22,821 nt of DNA from VRUE01 sp035997045. Lineage in GTDB: Bacteria > Actinomycetota > Thermoleophilia > Solirubrobacterales > 70-9. The notes below the pieces were generated by a model, which saw only the letters and a program-made list of their open reading frames with translations, searched no databases and had not been told where the DNA came from. The stretch is taken from positions 1 to 22,821 of the forward strand of contig DASYIY010000097.1 of assembly GCA_035997045.1 (NCBI GenBank), written 5' to 3'. Shown in pieces: positions 14,398-21,957 of this stretch (its first letter is position 1; the number at the start of each line of letters is the position of its first letter). A program made the position numbers and the translations under genes.

Positions 14398-15000
14398 ATG
14401 GGCTTGAAGCTAAGTAAATGCCTCAGCAGACAGCGGCGCGGCTTCGGTCGCGCCGTCGTCTTTCTGGTTGTCGTCGCGGCGCTTCTCGCCGGCGGTTGCG
14501 GGCGCCCCGGGCACGGGGCCGAGACCGACAGCGAAAAGGCCGCCGACGTCTCCGTCCTCAATGCGATCCTCGCCCAGGAACTGACCGCGGTCGCTGCCTA
14601 CGAGCAGGCTCTGCCGCAGCTGCGCGGGCCGATGCTCGCCGTCGCCCGCAGCTTCCGCGGCCAGGATCAGACCCACGTCGACGCCCTTACCAAGGGGATC
14701 CGGGGCCTCGGCGGGGAAACCGACGCCGAAGCGGCCGAACTCGAAACCCCAGGGCCGCAGAGTCAGGCCGATGCGCTTGTGCTCGCCTTCGAAGAGGAAA
14801 ACGCGGCGCTCTCCGAGGCTCAGAGCGGGGTGGCCCACCTGCAGTTCACTGCCCCGAGGGCGCTAGCCTCGGCGCTGGCGGCCAGCCACGCGCAGCATCT
14901 GGCGATCCTTCGTCAGGGCCTCGGCAGCGGCCTCACGGGGGCGGTCCCGGACGCGTTCGAGTCTGGCGATGAGCCGCCGCCTGTAAATCCGGCCGAATAA
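14398..15000 (+). CDS. Ferritin-like-domain lipoprotein
   Basis: This is a predicted exported lipoprotein of 200 residues. The n-region is basic (KCLSRQRRGFGR), a hydrophobic core (AVVFLVVVAALL) follows, and the lipobox AGGC places the acylated Cys at residue 34. Position -3 is Ala rather than the commoner Leu. The mature part is a four-helix-type domain: LNAILAQELTAVAAYEQALP, FRGQDQTHVDALTKGIRGLG, ALVLAFEEENAALSEAQSG and ALASALAASHAQHLAILRQG. The spacing recalls ferritin-like/DUF4439 proteins, but the second and last helices have QDQTH and HAQH rather than clear ExxH, so metal binding is doubtful. It is followed after 17 nt by the MMPL exporter gene, probably on the same transcript. Confidence 0.78.
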   Translation: MGLKLSKCLSRQRRGFGRAVVFLVVVAALLAGGCGRPGHGAETDSEKAADVSVLNAILAQELTAVAAYEQALPQLRGPMLAVARSFRGQDQTHVDALTKGIRGLGGETDAEAAELETPGPQSQADALVLAFEEENAALSEAQSGVAHLQFTAPRALASALAASHAQHLAILRQGLGSGLTGAVPDAFESGDEPPPVNPAE

Positions 15001-15017
15001 ATAGGGATGATGCTCGC

Positions 15018-17243
15018 GTGACCGCGCCTCTTTACGCCATCGGGCGCTTCTGTTCCCGTCACCACTGGCTAACGATCGCCGTCTGGATCGTCCTCGCCGT
15101 CGGTCTCGTCCTCGCCGGGCAGGCGGGCGAAAGCAAGACCAACGACAACCTCACCCTGCCGGGCACCGGCTCGACCCAGGCCACCGAACTGCTCGAAGAC
15201 AACCTGCCCGAACAGGCTTACGGCAGCAATCCGCTGGTCTTCCAGGCGAAAGCCGGCGCCTCACTCACCGCGCCCAAGTACGCCACCGCGATCGGCGAAG
15301 CGGTCAAGCGGCTGAATGCGATGCACGACGTCAACTCCGCCGTCAACCCGCTCACGCCCGCCGGCGCTGCCTTTCTCAGCAAAGACCGCTCGGTCGCCTA
15401 CGTGCCCGTCGTGCTCGGCATCGGCCCCGGCGAACTCAACGAAGCGCAGGCCAACGCGGTCCTCGATGCCGGCAAACCGGCCGAAGAGGCCGGGCTCAGG
15501 GTCGCCGTCGGCAGCTACGTCGGCCAGGCGCTCTCCAAGCCCGACACCGGCGCCAGCGACGCGATCGGCATCGCTGCGGCAATCGTCATCCTGCTCTTTG
15601 CCTTCGGCACCGCGACGGCGATGGTGCTGCCGATCTTCTCGGCGATCCTCGGCCTCGCCTGCTCGCTCTCGATCATCCGCCTGCTCGAGCACGTGGTCCA
15701 GGTGCCGAGCGTCGCCGCGACCCTGGCGACGATGATCGGCCTCGGCGTCGGCATCGATTACGCACTCTTCATCGTCACCCGCCACAAGCTGCAGCTCAAA
15801 GACGGCATGGAGGTACAGGAGTCGGTGGCGCGAGCCACCGCGACCGCGGGCGGCGCCGTCGTCTTCGCCGGCTTCACCGTCGTGATCGCGCTCTGCTCGC
15901 TCGCCTTCGCCGGCATCCCGCTGGTCAGCACGCTCGGCTTCACCGCGGCGATCGCCGTCGTGATCGCGGTCGGTGCGGCGACCACGCTGCTGCCGGCGAT
16001 GCTGGGCGCGCTCGGGCCGCGGATCAACTCGCTACGCGTGCAGTTCGGCAAGACCCACCCGGACGAGGCCGAACCCCACGGCTGGCGCCGTTGGGCGCGC
16101 GGCGTCGCCGATCGCCCCTGGCGCTCCGCGATCGCCGCCCTGGCGATCCTGATCGTCCTCGCCATACCGATCTTCCAGCTCGAGCTCGGCCAGAATGACC
16201 TCAGCGCCCTGCCCAAGTCGACCACCGCGCGCCAGGCCTACGACAGCCTCACCTTCGGGTTCGGCCCGGGCGTCAATGGGCCGCTGCTGATCGCCTCCGA
16301 ATTCGACAGTGCCGAAGAAGCGAAAAAGGTGCTGCCCGGCCTGGAGGGCGCGGTCGGCAAAGCGGCCGACGTCGCCGGGGTCTCCGAACCGACCCTCGAC
16401 AAGGACGGGACGGTGGCGGTCTTCACCGTGATCTCGAAATCGGCGCCGTGGGCCGACGAGACCGTCAGCCTGGTCGAAGGCCTGCGCGAGACGACGATCC
16501 CGGCGGCCCTGAAGGGCACCGCCGCCCGCTCCTACGTCGGCGGCCAGACCGCCGGCTACATCGACCTCGCCACCCAGATCGGCGACAAGCTGCCGCTGAT
16601 GATCGCGATCGTCGTCGGCCTCAGCTTCATCGTCCTCCTGCTTGCCTTCCGCTCGCTGTTGGTGCCGCTGAAGGCGGCGGCGATGAATCTGCTCTCGGTC
16701 GCCGCCGCCTACGGCGTCGTCACCGCGGTCTTCCAGCTCGGCTGGGGCTCCTCGCTGATCGGCCTCGACCACCCGATCCCGATCGTCAGCTTCGTGCCGC
16801 TGCTGATGTTCGCGATCCTCTTCGGCCTCTCGATGGACTACGAGGTCTTCCTGCTGACCCAGATGCGCGAACACTTCAGGGAGAACGAAGACGAGAAGGA
16901 GGCGGTGATCGAAGGACTCGCCAACACCGGCCGCGTGATCACCTCAGCGGCGGCGATCATGGTCTGCGTCTTCACCAGCTTCGTCCTCAACGGCAACCCG
17001 ATCGTCAAGGAGTTCGGGGTCGGCCTCGCGGTGGCGATCGCGATCGACGCGACTCTGGTCCGCTGCCTGCTGGTGCCGGCGATCATGGTCCTGATGGGCA
17101 AACGCGCCTGGTGGCTACCCCGCTGGATGGAGCGCTGGGTACCCCACATCAGCATCGAGGGCGAGGAGTTCTTCGCCAAGCGCGACGCCGCCCTCGCCAC
17201 TCCCGCCGACGGGCCGAAAAGTGGAGCCACGGCCGACATTTAG
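15018..17243 (+). CDS. MMPL-family (RND superfamily) transporter
   Basis: This is a 741-residue proton-driven exporter of the MmpL/YdfJ type, whose members move lipids or other hydrophobic molecules across the membrane. TM1 (about 17-36, WLTIAVWIVLAVGLVLAG) precedes the first extracytoplasmic domain, which has NDNLTLPGTGSTQATELLED. A five-helix bundle (about 175-335) includes GVGIDYALFIVTRHK, carrying the Asp-Tyr pair of the proton relay. The second half repeats the plan: TM7 near 370, an extracytoplasmic domain with DLSALPKSTTARQAYDSLT, and a helical bundle with GLSMDYEVFLLTQMREHF. The C-terminal cytoplasmic tail is short. GTG 15018 is chosen as the only start giving a complete TM1 without overlapping the lipoprotein gene. 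Substrate unknown. Confidence 0.94.
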   Translation: MTAPLYAIGRFCSRHHWLTIAVWIVLAVGLVLAGQAGESKTNDNLTLPGTGSTQATELLEDNLPEQAYGSNPLVFQAKAGASLTAPKYATAIGEAVKRLNAMHDVNSAVNPLTPAGAAFLSKDRSVAYVPVVLGIGPGELNEAQANAVLDAGKPAEEAGLRVAVGSYVGQALSKPDTGASDAIGIAAAIVILLFAFGTATAMVLPIFSAILGLACSLSIIRLLEHVVQVPSVAATLATMIGLGVGIDYALFIVTRHKLQLKDGMEVQESVARATATAGGAVVFAGFTVVIALCSLAFAGIPLVSTLGFTAAIAVVIAVGAATTLLPAMLGALGPRINSLRVQFGKTHPDEAEPHGWRRWARGVADRPWRSAIAALAILIVLAIPIFQLELGQNDLSALPKSTTARQAYDSLTFGFGPGVNGPLLIASEFDSAEEAKKVLPGLEGAVGKAADVAGVSEPTLDKDGTVAVFTVISKSAPWADETVSLVEGLRETTIPAALKGTAARSYVGGQTAGYIDLATQIGDKLPLMIAIVVGLSFIVLLLAFRSLLVPLKAAAMNLLSVAAAYGVVTAVFQLGWGSSLIGLDHPIPIVSFVPLLMFAILFGLSMDYEVFLLTQMREHFRENEDEKEAVIEGLANTGRVITSAAAIMVCVFTSFVLNGNPIVKEFGVGLAVAIAIDATLVRCLLVPAIMVLMGKRAWWLPRWMERWVPHISIEGEEFFAKRDAALATPADGPKSGATADI

Positions 17244-17278
17244 GCCCGTCGACCTCCGGCGGGTAGCGTCTTGGCGAG

Positions 17279-17851
17279 ATGTTCCCGCTTAACCTGCCCA
17301 ACGCCCTCACCCTGCTGCGCATCCTCGCCGTGCCGGTCGTGGTCGTCGCCTTGCTCGGCGAGACGCCAAATGGCGACGCCCTCGCCGCCGCGGTCTTCGC
17401 CCTGGCGGCGCTCACCGACGGCCTCGACGGCTACTTCGCCCGCTCGCGCAACTCGATCACCACCTTCGGCAAGCTGATGGACCCGATCGCCGACAAGCTG
17501 CTGATCGTCGCCGCCCTGGTTTCCCTGGTCTCGCTCGACCGGCTCGAAGCCTGGGTGGCGATGGTGATCATCGCCCGCGAGTTCGCCGTCACGATGATGC
17601 GGGCGATCGCCGCCGAGCGCGGCGTCGTGATCGCGGCCAGCTGGCTGGGCAAGGTAAAGACGGTCCTGCAGATCGCCGCCGTGTTCGCCCTGATCGCCGC
17701 CAACCCGGCGCCGCCCTGGGTCAACGCCGTGGTCTACCTCGCCGCCGCCGCCACCCTGATCAGCGGCGCCGATTACTTCTTCGGCCTGCGCCGCCGCATC
17801 GAGGAAGAGCGCGAAGCGCGAGCGGGTCACATAGCCGCCCGCAAGCCCTGA
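17279..17851 (+). CDS. pgsA: CDP-alcohol phosphatidyltransferase, PgsA-type
   Basis: This integral membrane enzyme of 190 residues probably makes phosphatidylglycerol phosphate from CDP-diacylglycerol and glycerol 3-phosphate. The complete family signature D-x2-D-G-x2-A-R-x8-G-x3-D-x3-D is present: D47, D50, G51, A54, R55, G64, D68 and D72 in TDGLDGYFARSRNSITTFG and KLMDPIADK. The N-terminus NLPNALTLLRILAVPVVV is typical of PgsA. About five or six hydrophobic helices are visible. A candidate -10 TAGCGT (17264-17269) ends 9 nt before the ATG. Relatives acting on inositol or other alcohols share the motif, so the substrate is probable rather than proven. Its stop codon lies in the first unit of a tandem repeat. 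Confidence 0.92.
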   Translation: MFPLNLPNALTLLRILAVPVVVVALLGETPNGDALAAAVFALAALTDGLDGYFARSRNSITTFGKLMDPIADKLLIVAALVSLVSLDRLEAWVAMVIIAREFAVTMMRAIAAERGVVIAASWLGKVKTVLQIAAVFALIAANPAPPWVNAVVYLAAAATLISGADYFFGLRRRIEEEREARAGHIAARKP

Positions 17852-17949
17852 CGCACCCGCGTCCCAAGCGCTCGCAGGCCCTGACGCACCCGTCCCAAAA
17901 GCGCTCGGTGAGCGCCGACGCACCCGCGTCCCAAAGCCGCGCGCAAGCC
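17848..17949. repeat. Three degenerate tandem repeat units of about 34 nt
   Basis: Units begin at about 17848, 17881 and 17915. They share GACGCACCCG(CG)TCCCAAA followed by GCGCTCG or GCCGCGCG and a variable end. The first overlaps the pgsA stop codon. The array fills most of the gap between pgsA and the AbiEi-like gene; the rest of that gap shows nothing recognisable. Confidence 0.65.
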
Positions 17950-17999
17950 TTAACTCCCAGCGCGCCAACCGCGCGCCGCCGGCTGCCACGGTTTGGCCC

Positions 18000-19034
18000 A
18001 TGACGACGACCGACACATCCCAACCCCGGGTGCAACGTTTTGTCCATGGGTCGCACGGACAGCGCGTTACACCGCGCGCCACTGGTCGGCATCAACCCCC
18101 GGTGCAACGTCTTGTCCATCCACTCCACGGACAAAGCGTTACACCGAGTCGTGAGGCGACCGCCGCGATTCGCGAGTTGGCCGAGGGCCAGCACGGCGTA
18201 GTCGCCTGGAGGCAGCTGATGGGCTTGGGCCTCGGCCGGGGCCAGGTTGAAGATCGGGTGAAGGGGGGAAGGCTGGTCGTTCTGCATCGGGGAGTTTTCG
18301 CCCTCGGCCATAGCCGTATCGGGATCCATGGGAACCGGCTCGCCGCAGTTCTTGCCTGTGGGCCTCATGCGGTGCTGTCGTATGGAAGCGCCGCGGCGCT
18401 CTGGGGAATTCGAGGCTCGCGGGGCCCGGTTGAGGTGACTCGCAGCTCGGGTCACCGCCGGCCGCACGGTGTTCGCCTGCACCAGACCCGCTCGTTGCCG
18501 CCCGAGCACGTCACGGTTGAGGCGATGATTCCAGTCACGACGCCCGAGCGAACCCTGCTCGACCTCGCAGCGCGTCTCGACCCCCGTCAATTGGAGCGGG
18601 CTTTGGTCGCGGCTGACAGGGCCAACCGCATCCGCTGGCCGGAGATGTATCGGGTCTTGGAGGAAGGGGTCGGTCGTAAAGGTCGCGGCACGCTCCGCCG
18701 CCTGTGCGGTCAAGTCGATCCGAGCGCGGTCGACGCTCGTTCCAACCCCGAGATCGACTTCCTCGCCCTATGTCGAGAGGCGGGCGTTCCGACGCCCGCG
18801 GTCAACGTTCTCCTCGAGGGGAGGCTTGTCGACTTCTTCTGGCCGAAGGAGCGCCTAGTGGTCGAGGTCGACAGCTACCGGTACCACCGCGATCGTCCTG
18901 CCTTCGAGCGAGACGGGGAATCGACTATCGCGTTGATGGCCGCTGGCTACAAAGTACTTCGCCCAACCGATCGGATGATCGAAACGAACCCCGGTCCTGT
19001 GATGCAGCTCGTTCGGAAATCGCTCCTGACTTGA
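18000..19034 (+). CDS. AbiEi-N / DUF559 (Vsr-like nuclease fold) protein
   Basis: This two-domain protein is common in actinobacteria, often in many copies. An AbiEi-type winged helix (about 52-100: AAIRELAEGQHGVVAWRQLM, GLGLGRGQVEDRVKGGRL, VVLHRGVFALGH) is followed by a middle domain with VTRSSGHRRPHGVRLHQTRS and TTPERTLLDLAARLDPRQLE. The C-terminal DUF559 domain (about 245-335) resembles very-short-patch-repair endonucleases: SNPEIDFLALCREAGVPTP, GRLVDFFWP, RLVVEVDSYRYH and AAGYKVLRPTDR, with candidate acidic residues in PEID, VDFF and EVDS. No AbiEii toxin is adjacent. The start is doubtful: ATG 18000 gives 344 residues, but the first 50 or so are largely translated from two palindromic repeats. 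GTG 18102 or TTG 18177 may be the real start. Confidence 0.8.
   Translation: MTTTDTSQPRVQRFVHGSHGQRVTPRATGRHQPPVQRLVHPLHGQSVTPSREATAAIRELAEGQHGVVAWRQLMGLGLGRGQVEDRVKGGRLVVLHRGVFALGHSRIGIHGNRLAAVLACGPHAVLSYGSAAALWGIRGSRGPVEVTRSSGHRRPHGVRLHQTRSLPPEHVTVEAMIPVTTPERTLLDLAARLDPRQLERALVAADRANRIRWPEMYRVLEEGVGRKGRGTLRRLCGQVDPSAVDARSNPEIDFLALCREAGVPTPAVNVLLEGRLVDFFWPKERLVVEVDSYRYHRDRPAFERDGESTIALMAAGYKVLRPTDRMIETNPGPVMQLVRKSLLT
18029..18073. repeat. 45-bp interrupted palindrome, copy A
   Basis: The left arm GGTGCAACGTTTTGTCC and right arm GGACAGCGCGTTACACC are separated by 11 nt. The outer (GGTG, AACG) and inner (GTCC) segments pair; the middle three bases differ. Same size and layout as the copies at 18101 and 19035. 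Confidence 0.75.
18101..18145. repeat. 45-bp interrupted palindrome, copy B
   Basis: GGTGCAACGTCTTGTCC and GGACAAAGCGTTACACC flank an 11-nt spacer. It begins 72 nt after copy A, so both copies read in the same frame if translated (VQRFVHGSHGQRVTP and VQRLVHPLHGQSVTP). Confidence 0.75.
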
Positions 19035-19079
19035 GGTGCAACGCGCTATCCGGGTAATGCACGGACAAAACGTTGCACC
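19035..19079. repeat. 45-bp interrupted palindrome, copy C
   Basis: It starts immediately after the stop codon of the AbiEi-N/DUF559 gene: GGTGCAACGCGCTATCC, 11 nt, GGACAAAACGTTGCACC. The right arm of this copy is the exact reverse complement of the left arm of copy A. It lies between the nuclease-fold gene and the convergent folE2. Confidence 0.75.
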
Positions 19080-19139
19080 GGGACCGGGAGCCTTGCACCG
19101 GGGACTGGTGGGGTGTCGCGGCGCCGAGGGTCTAGCGAG

Positions 19140-20147
19140 CTAGGCGCTCGGTGCCTCGAGCCACTCGCGCATCGTCGTGTGGCGCGCCTGGTGCTCGCCC
19201 GAGGCGAGCTCCTGGCGCAGGTCGCCGAGAGTGCCGTAGCGCTCGGCGACGACGTTGTGGCGGTGGATCGTCTCCAAGTTCTCCTGGCGGGCCATGACGA
19301 AGGCCTCGGCCGGCAGGTCGGGATAGCCCTCGACCACGGCGCGGATCATCTCGCGCACGCAGTCCTCGACGAAGCGCGGCTGCGAGTGGGCCTTGGCGAC
19401 GACGGCGAGCTCGTCGGGGCGCTTCATCAGCTCGTAGATCTCCGAGCTCATCGATCCCTCGACGATCCGCAGTAGCTCCGGCGCGTCGATCCAGGCGTCG
19501 CCGCCCTCCGGGCAGCCGATGTAGAGAGTGCCGATGCCGCGCTGGTTGTGGGTGGCGACGGGGACGGCATCGATCGCCCGCTCGACCTGCTCGGCGTCGA
19601 AACCGGCGTCGGCGAGCCGTTCGCGGCCAAGCTCGGCGACCATCTCCTGGGCGCAGGGGCAGGCGGTCATGCCCTGCGCCTGGACCCCGGTCAGGGTGCG
19701 GTTGCCGCGCTCGGAGGCGACGGCGGTGCCGAAGAGGCCGTAGATCTCCTGGGTCGAGTGACCGGTGGCCGGCGTCTTCACCGTCTCCGGGTAGCGGGCC
19801 GAGACCGAGACCTCGGCGCGGCGGCCGTGCTGGCTCTTGCGCACCCGCTCGGCGATGTGGGCGGCGAGCGTCTCGGCGCGGAAGGCCTCGCCGAGCACGA
19901 CCTGGTCGATCGCCTCGCCGACGACCTCCTCGAAGCGGGACATGTGGACGCCCGCCTGGCGCGGCTCTAGGTCGACGAAGCACTCGAAGTTGGCGTGGAA
20001 GAGGTTCTCGGTGCCATCGGCCTTGACCCGGATCACCTTCTCGACCCCGGTGACGCCGACGCGCGAGAGGCTGACCTGGGTCGCGGGCACCGAGGCCTGC
20101 ACATCCGGCGCGGAGAGCGAGGGGGTCATCGTCGTACGGGTCACCAC
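19140..20147 (-). CDS. folE2: GTP cyclohydrolase FolE2 (MptA-related)
   Basis: This 335-residue enzyme is of the COG1469 type, which opens the GTP purine ring to start pterin/folate synthesis without homology to zinc-dependent FolE. Family motifs seen: VSLSRVGVTGVEKVIRV near the N-terminus, PRQAGVHMSRFEEVV with His68, VSVSARYPETVKTPATGHST, GVQAQGMTACPCAQEM with Cys163 and Cys165 (metal/active-site Cys region), ATHNQRGIGTLYIGC, and KAHSQPRFVEDCVREM. The GTG start at 20147 follows a -10 candidate (TACTCT, 20162-20157) by 9 nt; ATG 20129 is the alternative. No ribosome-binding site precedes either. It is divergent from the sigma-factor gene. FolE2 metal use is known to be looser than FolE (Mn or Fe), which suits zinc-limited growth. 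Confidence 0.94.
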   Translation of the reverse strand: MVTRTTMTPSLSAPDVQASVPATQVSLSRVGVTGVEKVIRVKADGTENLFHANFECFVDLEPRQAGVHMSRFEEVVGEAIDQVVLGEAFRAETLAAHIAERVRKSQHGRRAEVSVSARYPETVKTPATGHSTQEIYGLFGTAVASERGNRTLTGVQAQGMTACPCAQEMVAELGRERLADAGFDAEQVERAIDAVPVATHNQRGIGTLYIGCPEGGDAWIDAPELLRIVEGSMSSEIYELMKRPDELAVVAKAHSQPRFVEDCVREMIRAVVEGYPDLPAEAFVMARQENLETIHRHNVVAERYGTLGDLRQELASGEHQARHTTMREWLEAPSA

Positions 20148-20156
20148 GGCTTATGC

Positions 20157-20162
20157 AGAGTA
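20157..20162 (-). promoter_or_regulatory. -10 candidate for folE2
   Basis: TACTCT on the minus strand is followed by 9 nt and GTG 20147, giving a near-leaderless mRNA. No Zur-like or other operator is recognisable nearby. Confidence 0.35.
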
Positions 20163-20218
20163 AGCAACTCGGCCGCTCGGCCGGTGGCTGCCGCGCTCAA
20201 CGAACCGATTCTTCTGCC

Positions 20219-20224
20219 TATACT
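20219..20224 (+). promoter_or_regulatory. -10 candidate for the sigma-70 gene
   Basis: TATACT is close to the TATAAT consensus and lies 37 nt before ATG 20262. No clear -35 is visible at the expected distance. Confidence 0.5.
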
Positions 20225-20261
20225 TCGCTTCGGTCGGAGCGTTGGGGCCGGCCGCCCGGGA

Positions 20262-21425
20262 ATGGGAGAGGGTCGCACCGGAGGCCGTGATATCGAACCG
20301 TTGGAGACGGTCCCGCAGGGACTGGATCAGGATTCGGACGTACAGCCGTTTGCGGAGCCAGAGGAGCTTCGCGGTCTGATCGCGCTGGGGCGCGAGCGCG
20401 GCTACCTCACCTTCGAGCAGATCGCGACCACGCTGGAGGAGGTCGAGGTCACCAAGGAGCAGATCTCCGGCCTGCACGCGCACCTGGTCGAGGTCGGGGT
20501 CGAAGTGATCGCCGAGGAGGGCGTCGACGCTTATAAGGAAGCGCGCGCGGAAGAGGCCAACGGCAGCTCGAAAAAAGCCGATCTGGACCTGACGGTCGAA
20601 CCGAGCCTCGACTCGCTGCGGCTCTACCTGCGCTCGATCGGCCAGGTCGAGCTGCTCACCGCCGCCGAGGAGGTCGAACTGGCGAAGCGGATCGAGCGCG
20701 GCGACATGCTGGCCAAGCGCCAAATGGTCGAGGCCAACCTGCGCCTCGTCGTCTCGATCGCCAAGGGCTACCTGGGGCGCGGGCTGAGCTTCCTCGACCT
20801 GATCCAGGAGGGCTCGCTGGGCCTGATCCGGGCGGTGGAGAAGTTCGACTACCGCCGCGGCTACAAGTTCTCCACCTACGCGACCTGGTGGATCCGCCAG
20901 GCGGTGACGCGGGCGATCGCCGACAAGGCACGGACGATCCGCATCCCCGTCCACATGGTCGAGAAACTGAACCGGGTCGCCCACGTCGAACGCCAGCTCG
21001 TGCAGAAGCTCGGCCGCGAGCCGGAGCCGGCCGAGATCGCCGAGGAGCTGCGCTGGCCCGTCTCCGACGTCCGCGACATCATCCGCGTCTCCCAGCTGCC
21101 GGTCTCGCTCGAGAAACCGGTCGGCGACGAGGACGAATCGGAGCTCGGCGACTTCGTCGCCGACGATGCAGTCCTGGAGCCCTTCGAGGAAGCCAGCGAG
21201 CATCTGCAGAAGGAGGGCGTGCAGCGGGCGCTGGAAGCGCTGCCCGAGCGCGAGCGCCAGGTGATCGAACTTCGCTACGGCCTCTCCGGCGCCGAGCCGC
21301 TGACCCTCGAGGAAGTCGGCCGGACATTCGGCGTCACCCGCGAGCGGATCCGCCAGATCGAGAACAACACGCTGAAGAAGCTGAAGCGCCTGCCGGAGGC
21401 GCAAATGCTCCGCGAAGCAAGCTAG
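20262..21425 (+). CDS. rpoD: RNA polymerase sigma-70 factor, RpoD-like (group 1/2)
   Basis: This 387-residue sigma factor directs RNA polymerase to promoters. Region 1.1-like sequence (about 33-85, ELRGLIALGRERGYLTFEQI) is followed by an acidic linker and region 1.2 (DSLRLYLRSIGQVELLTAAE). Region 2 has LRLVVSIAKGYLGRGLSFLD, LIQEGSLGLIRAVEKFDYRR and GYKFSTYATWWIRQAVTRAI with the core-binding and -10-recognition helices. Region 3 begins TIRIPVHMVEKLNRV. Region 4.2 has LTLEEVGRTFGVTRERIRQI for -35 contact. The region 1.1-like segment and full region 3 argue for the housekeeping factor, though a group 2 sigma cannot be excluded. ATG 20262 is chosen; it lacks a strong ribosome-binding site. Its stop overlaps that of the convergent Ddn-like gene (CTAG). 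Confidence 0.93.
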   Translation: MGEGRTGGRDIEPLETVPQGLDQDSDVQPFAEPEELRGLIALGRERGYLTFEQIATTLEEVEVTKEQISGLHAHLVEVGVEVIAEEGVDAYKEARAEEANGSSKKADLDLTVEPSLDSLRLYLRSIGQVELLTAAEEVELAKRIERGDMLAKRQMVEANLRLVVSIAKGYLGRGLSFLDLIQEGSLGLIRAVEKFDYRRGYKFSTYATWWIRQAVTRAIADKARTIRIPVHMVEKLNRVAHVERQLVQKLGREPEPAEIAEELRWPVSDVRDIIRVSQLPVSLEKPVGDEDESELGDFVADDAVLEPFEEASEHLQKEGVQRALEALPERERQVIELRYGLSGAEPLTLEEVGRTFGVTRERIRQIENNTLKKLKRLPEAQMLREAS

Positions 21426-21886
21426 CCCGCGACCGGCTCCAGCACGAAGAGGGCGATGTCTCGGTCGGTCCTCGCCTCGTAGTCGTCGAAGCCGGCGTAC
21501 TGCACGTTCGAGCGGCGCCAGAGGTCGGCTCGCTCCTCGCCCTCGGCGACCCTGGCGCGCACCTTCACCCGGCTGCGCCCGACCTCGACCGCGGCGTCTG
21601 GATCGGCCTTGAGGTTGAGCGACCAGGCCGGCGCGCGTTTGTTGCCGGCATTGGAGCCGATCACGACGAAGCGATCGCCGTCCGCGAGGTAGACGACCGG
21701 GGCGGTGCGCTGCTGGCCGGATTTGCGGCCAGTGGTGGTGAGCAGCAGCACCGGAGCCTGGCCGACCTTGCCCATCAGCCGTCCGCCGGTCGCCCGATAG
21801 ACGGGGATGTTGAACTTGCCTGCCCAGCGCAGCGCGGTGGCCCCCATGGACGTGGACAAGTGCGTGTAGAAGCGGTCGCTCGGCAC
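21422..21886 (-). CDS. DUF385/Ddn-type deazaflavin (F420)-dependent oxidoreductase family protein
   Basis: From GTG 21886 this is a 154-residue split-barrel protein related to the mycobacterial F420-dependent nitroreductase Ddn. Family features: YRATGGRLMGKVGQAPVLLL, TTTGRKSGQQRTAPVVYLAD, GDRFVVIGSNAGNKRAPAWS and LNLKADPDAAVEVGRSRVKV. These are the phosphate- and ring-binding segments seen across DUF385. Members reduce quinones, nitroaromatics or other activated double bonds, or bind F420 or fatty acids without known catalysis. GTG 21886 is preferred because GATACT lies 6 nt upstream; ATG 21925 would add 13 poorly conserved-looking residues. The presence of this family suggests the cell makes F420 (inference). 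Confidence 0.9.
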   Translation of the reverse strand: MPSDRFYTHLSTSMGATALRWAGKFNIPVYRATGGRLMGKVGQAPVLLLTTTGRKSGQQRTAPVVYLADGDRFVVIGSNAGNKRAPAWSLNLKADPDAAVEVGRSRVKVRARVAEGEERADLWRRSNVQYAGFDDYEARTDRDIALFVLEPVAG

Positions 21887-21892
21887 GGGCCG

Positions 21893-21898
21893 AGTATC
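21893..21898 (-). promoter_or_regulatory. Possible -10 (GATACT) for the Ddn-like gene
   Basis: GATACT on the minus strand, then exactly 6 nt (CGGCCC), then GTG 21886. The first base departs from TAnnnT, so this is a weaker case of the leaderless geometry seen elsewhere in the window. Confidence 0.3.
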
Positions 21899-21945
21899 CC
21901 ACGCGATCGGCGCCTTATTCGGCATATAGCCGAGAAAAGCGCCAG

Positions 21946-21951
21946 TAGACT
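21946..21951 (+). promoter_or_regulatory. -10 element for the NTF2-like gene, leaderless spacing
   Basis: TAGACT is followed by 6 nt (CGGTCC) and ATG 21958. There is no Shine-Dalgarno sequence. Same geometry as at 8223, 8242 and 10392. Confidence 0.5.
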
Positions 21952-21957
21952 CGGTCC

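Noticed and set aside
18029..19079. The three 45-bp palindromes as a CRISPR array
   Set aside because: Only three copies, unequal distances (72 nt and about 930 nt), a protein gene between copies, and no cas genes.
20151..21902. Long open frame (583 codons) antisense to the sigma factor
   Set aside because: It is the complement of well-conserved sigma-70 regions and the Ddn-like gene; its Leu/Asp/Gln-rich translation has no domain character.
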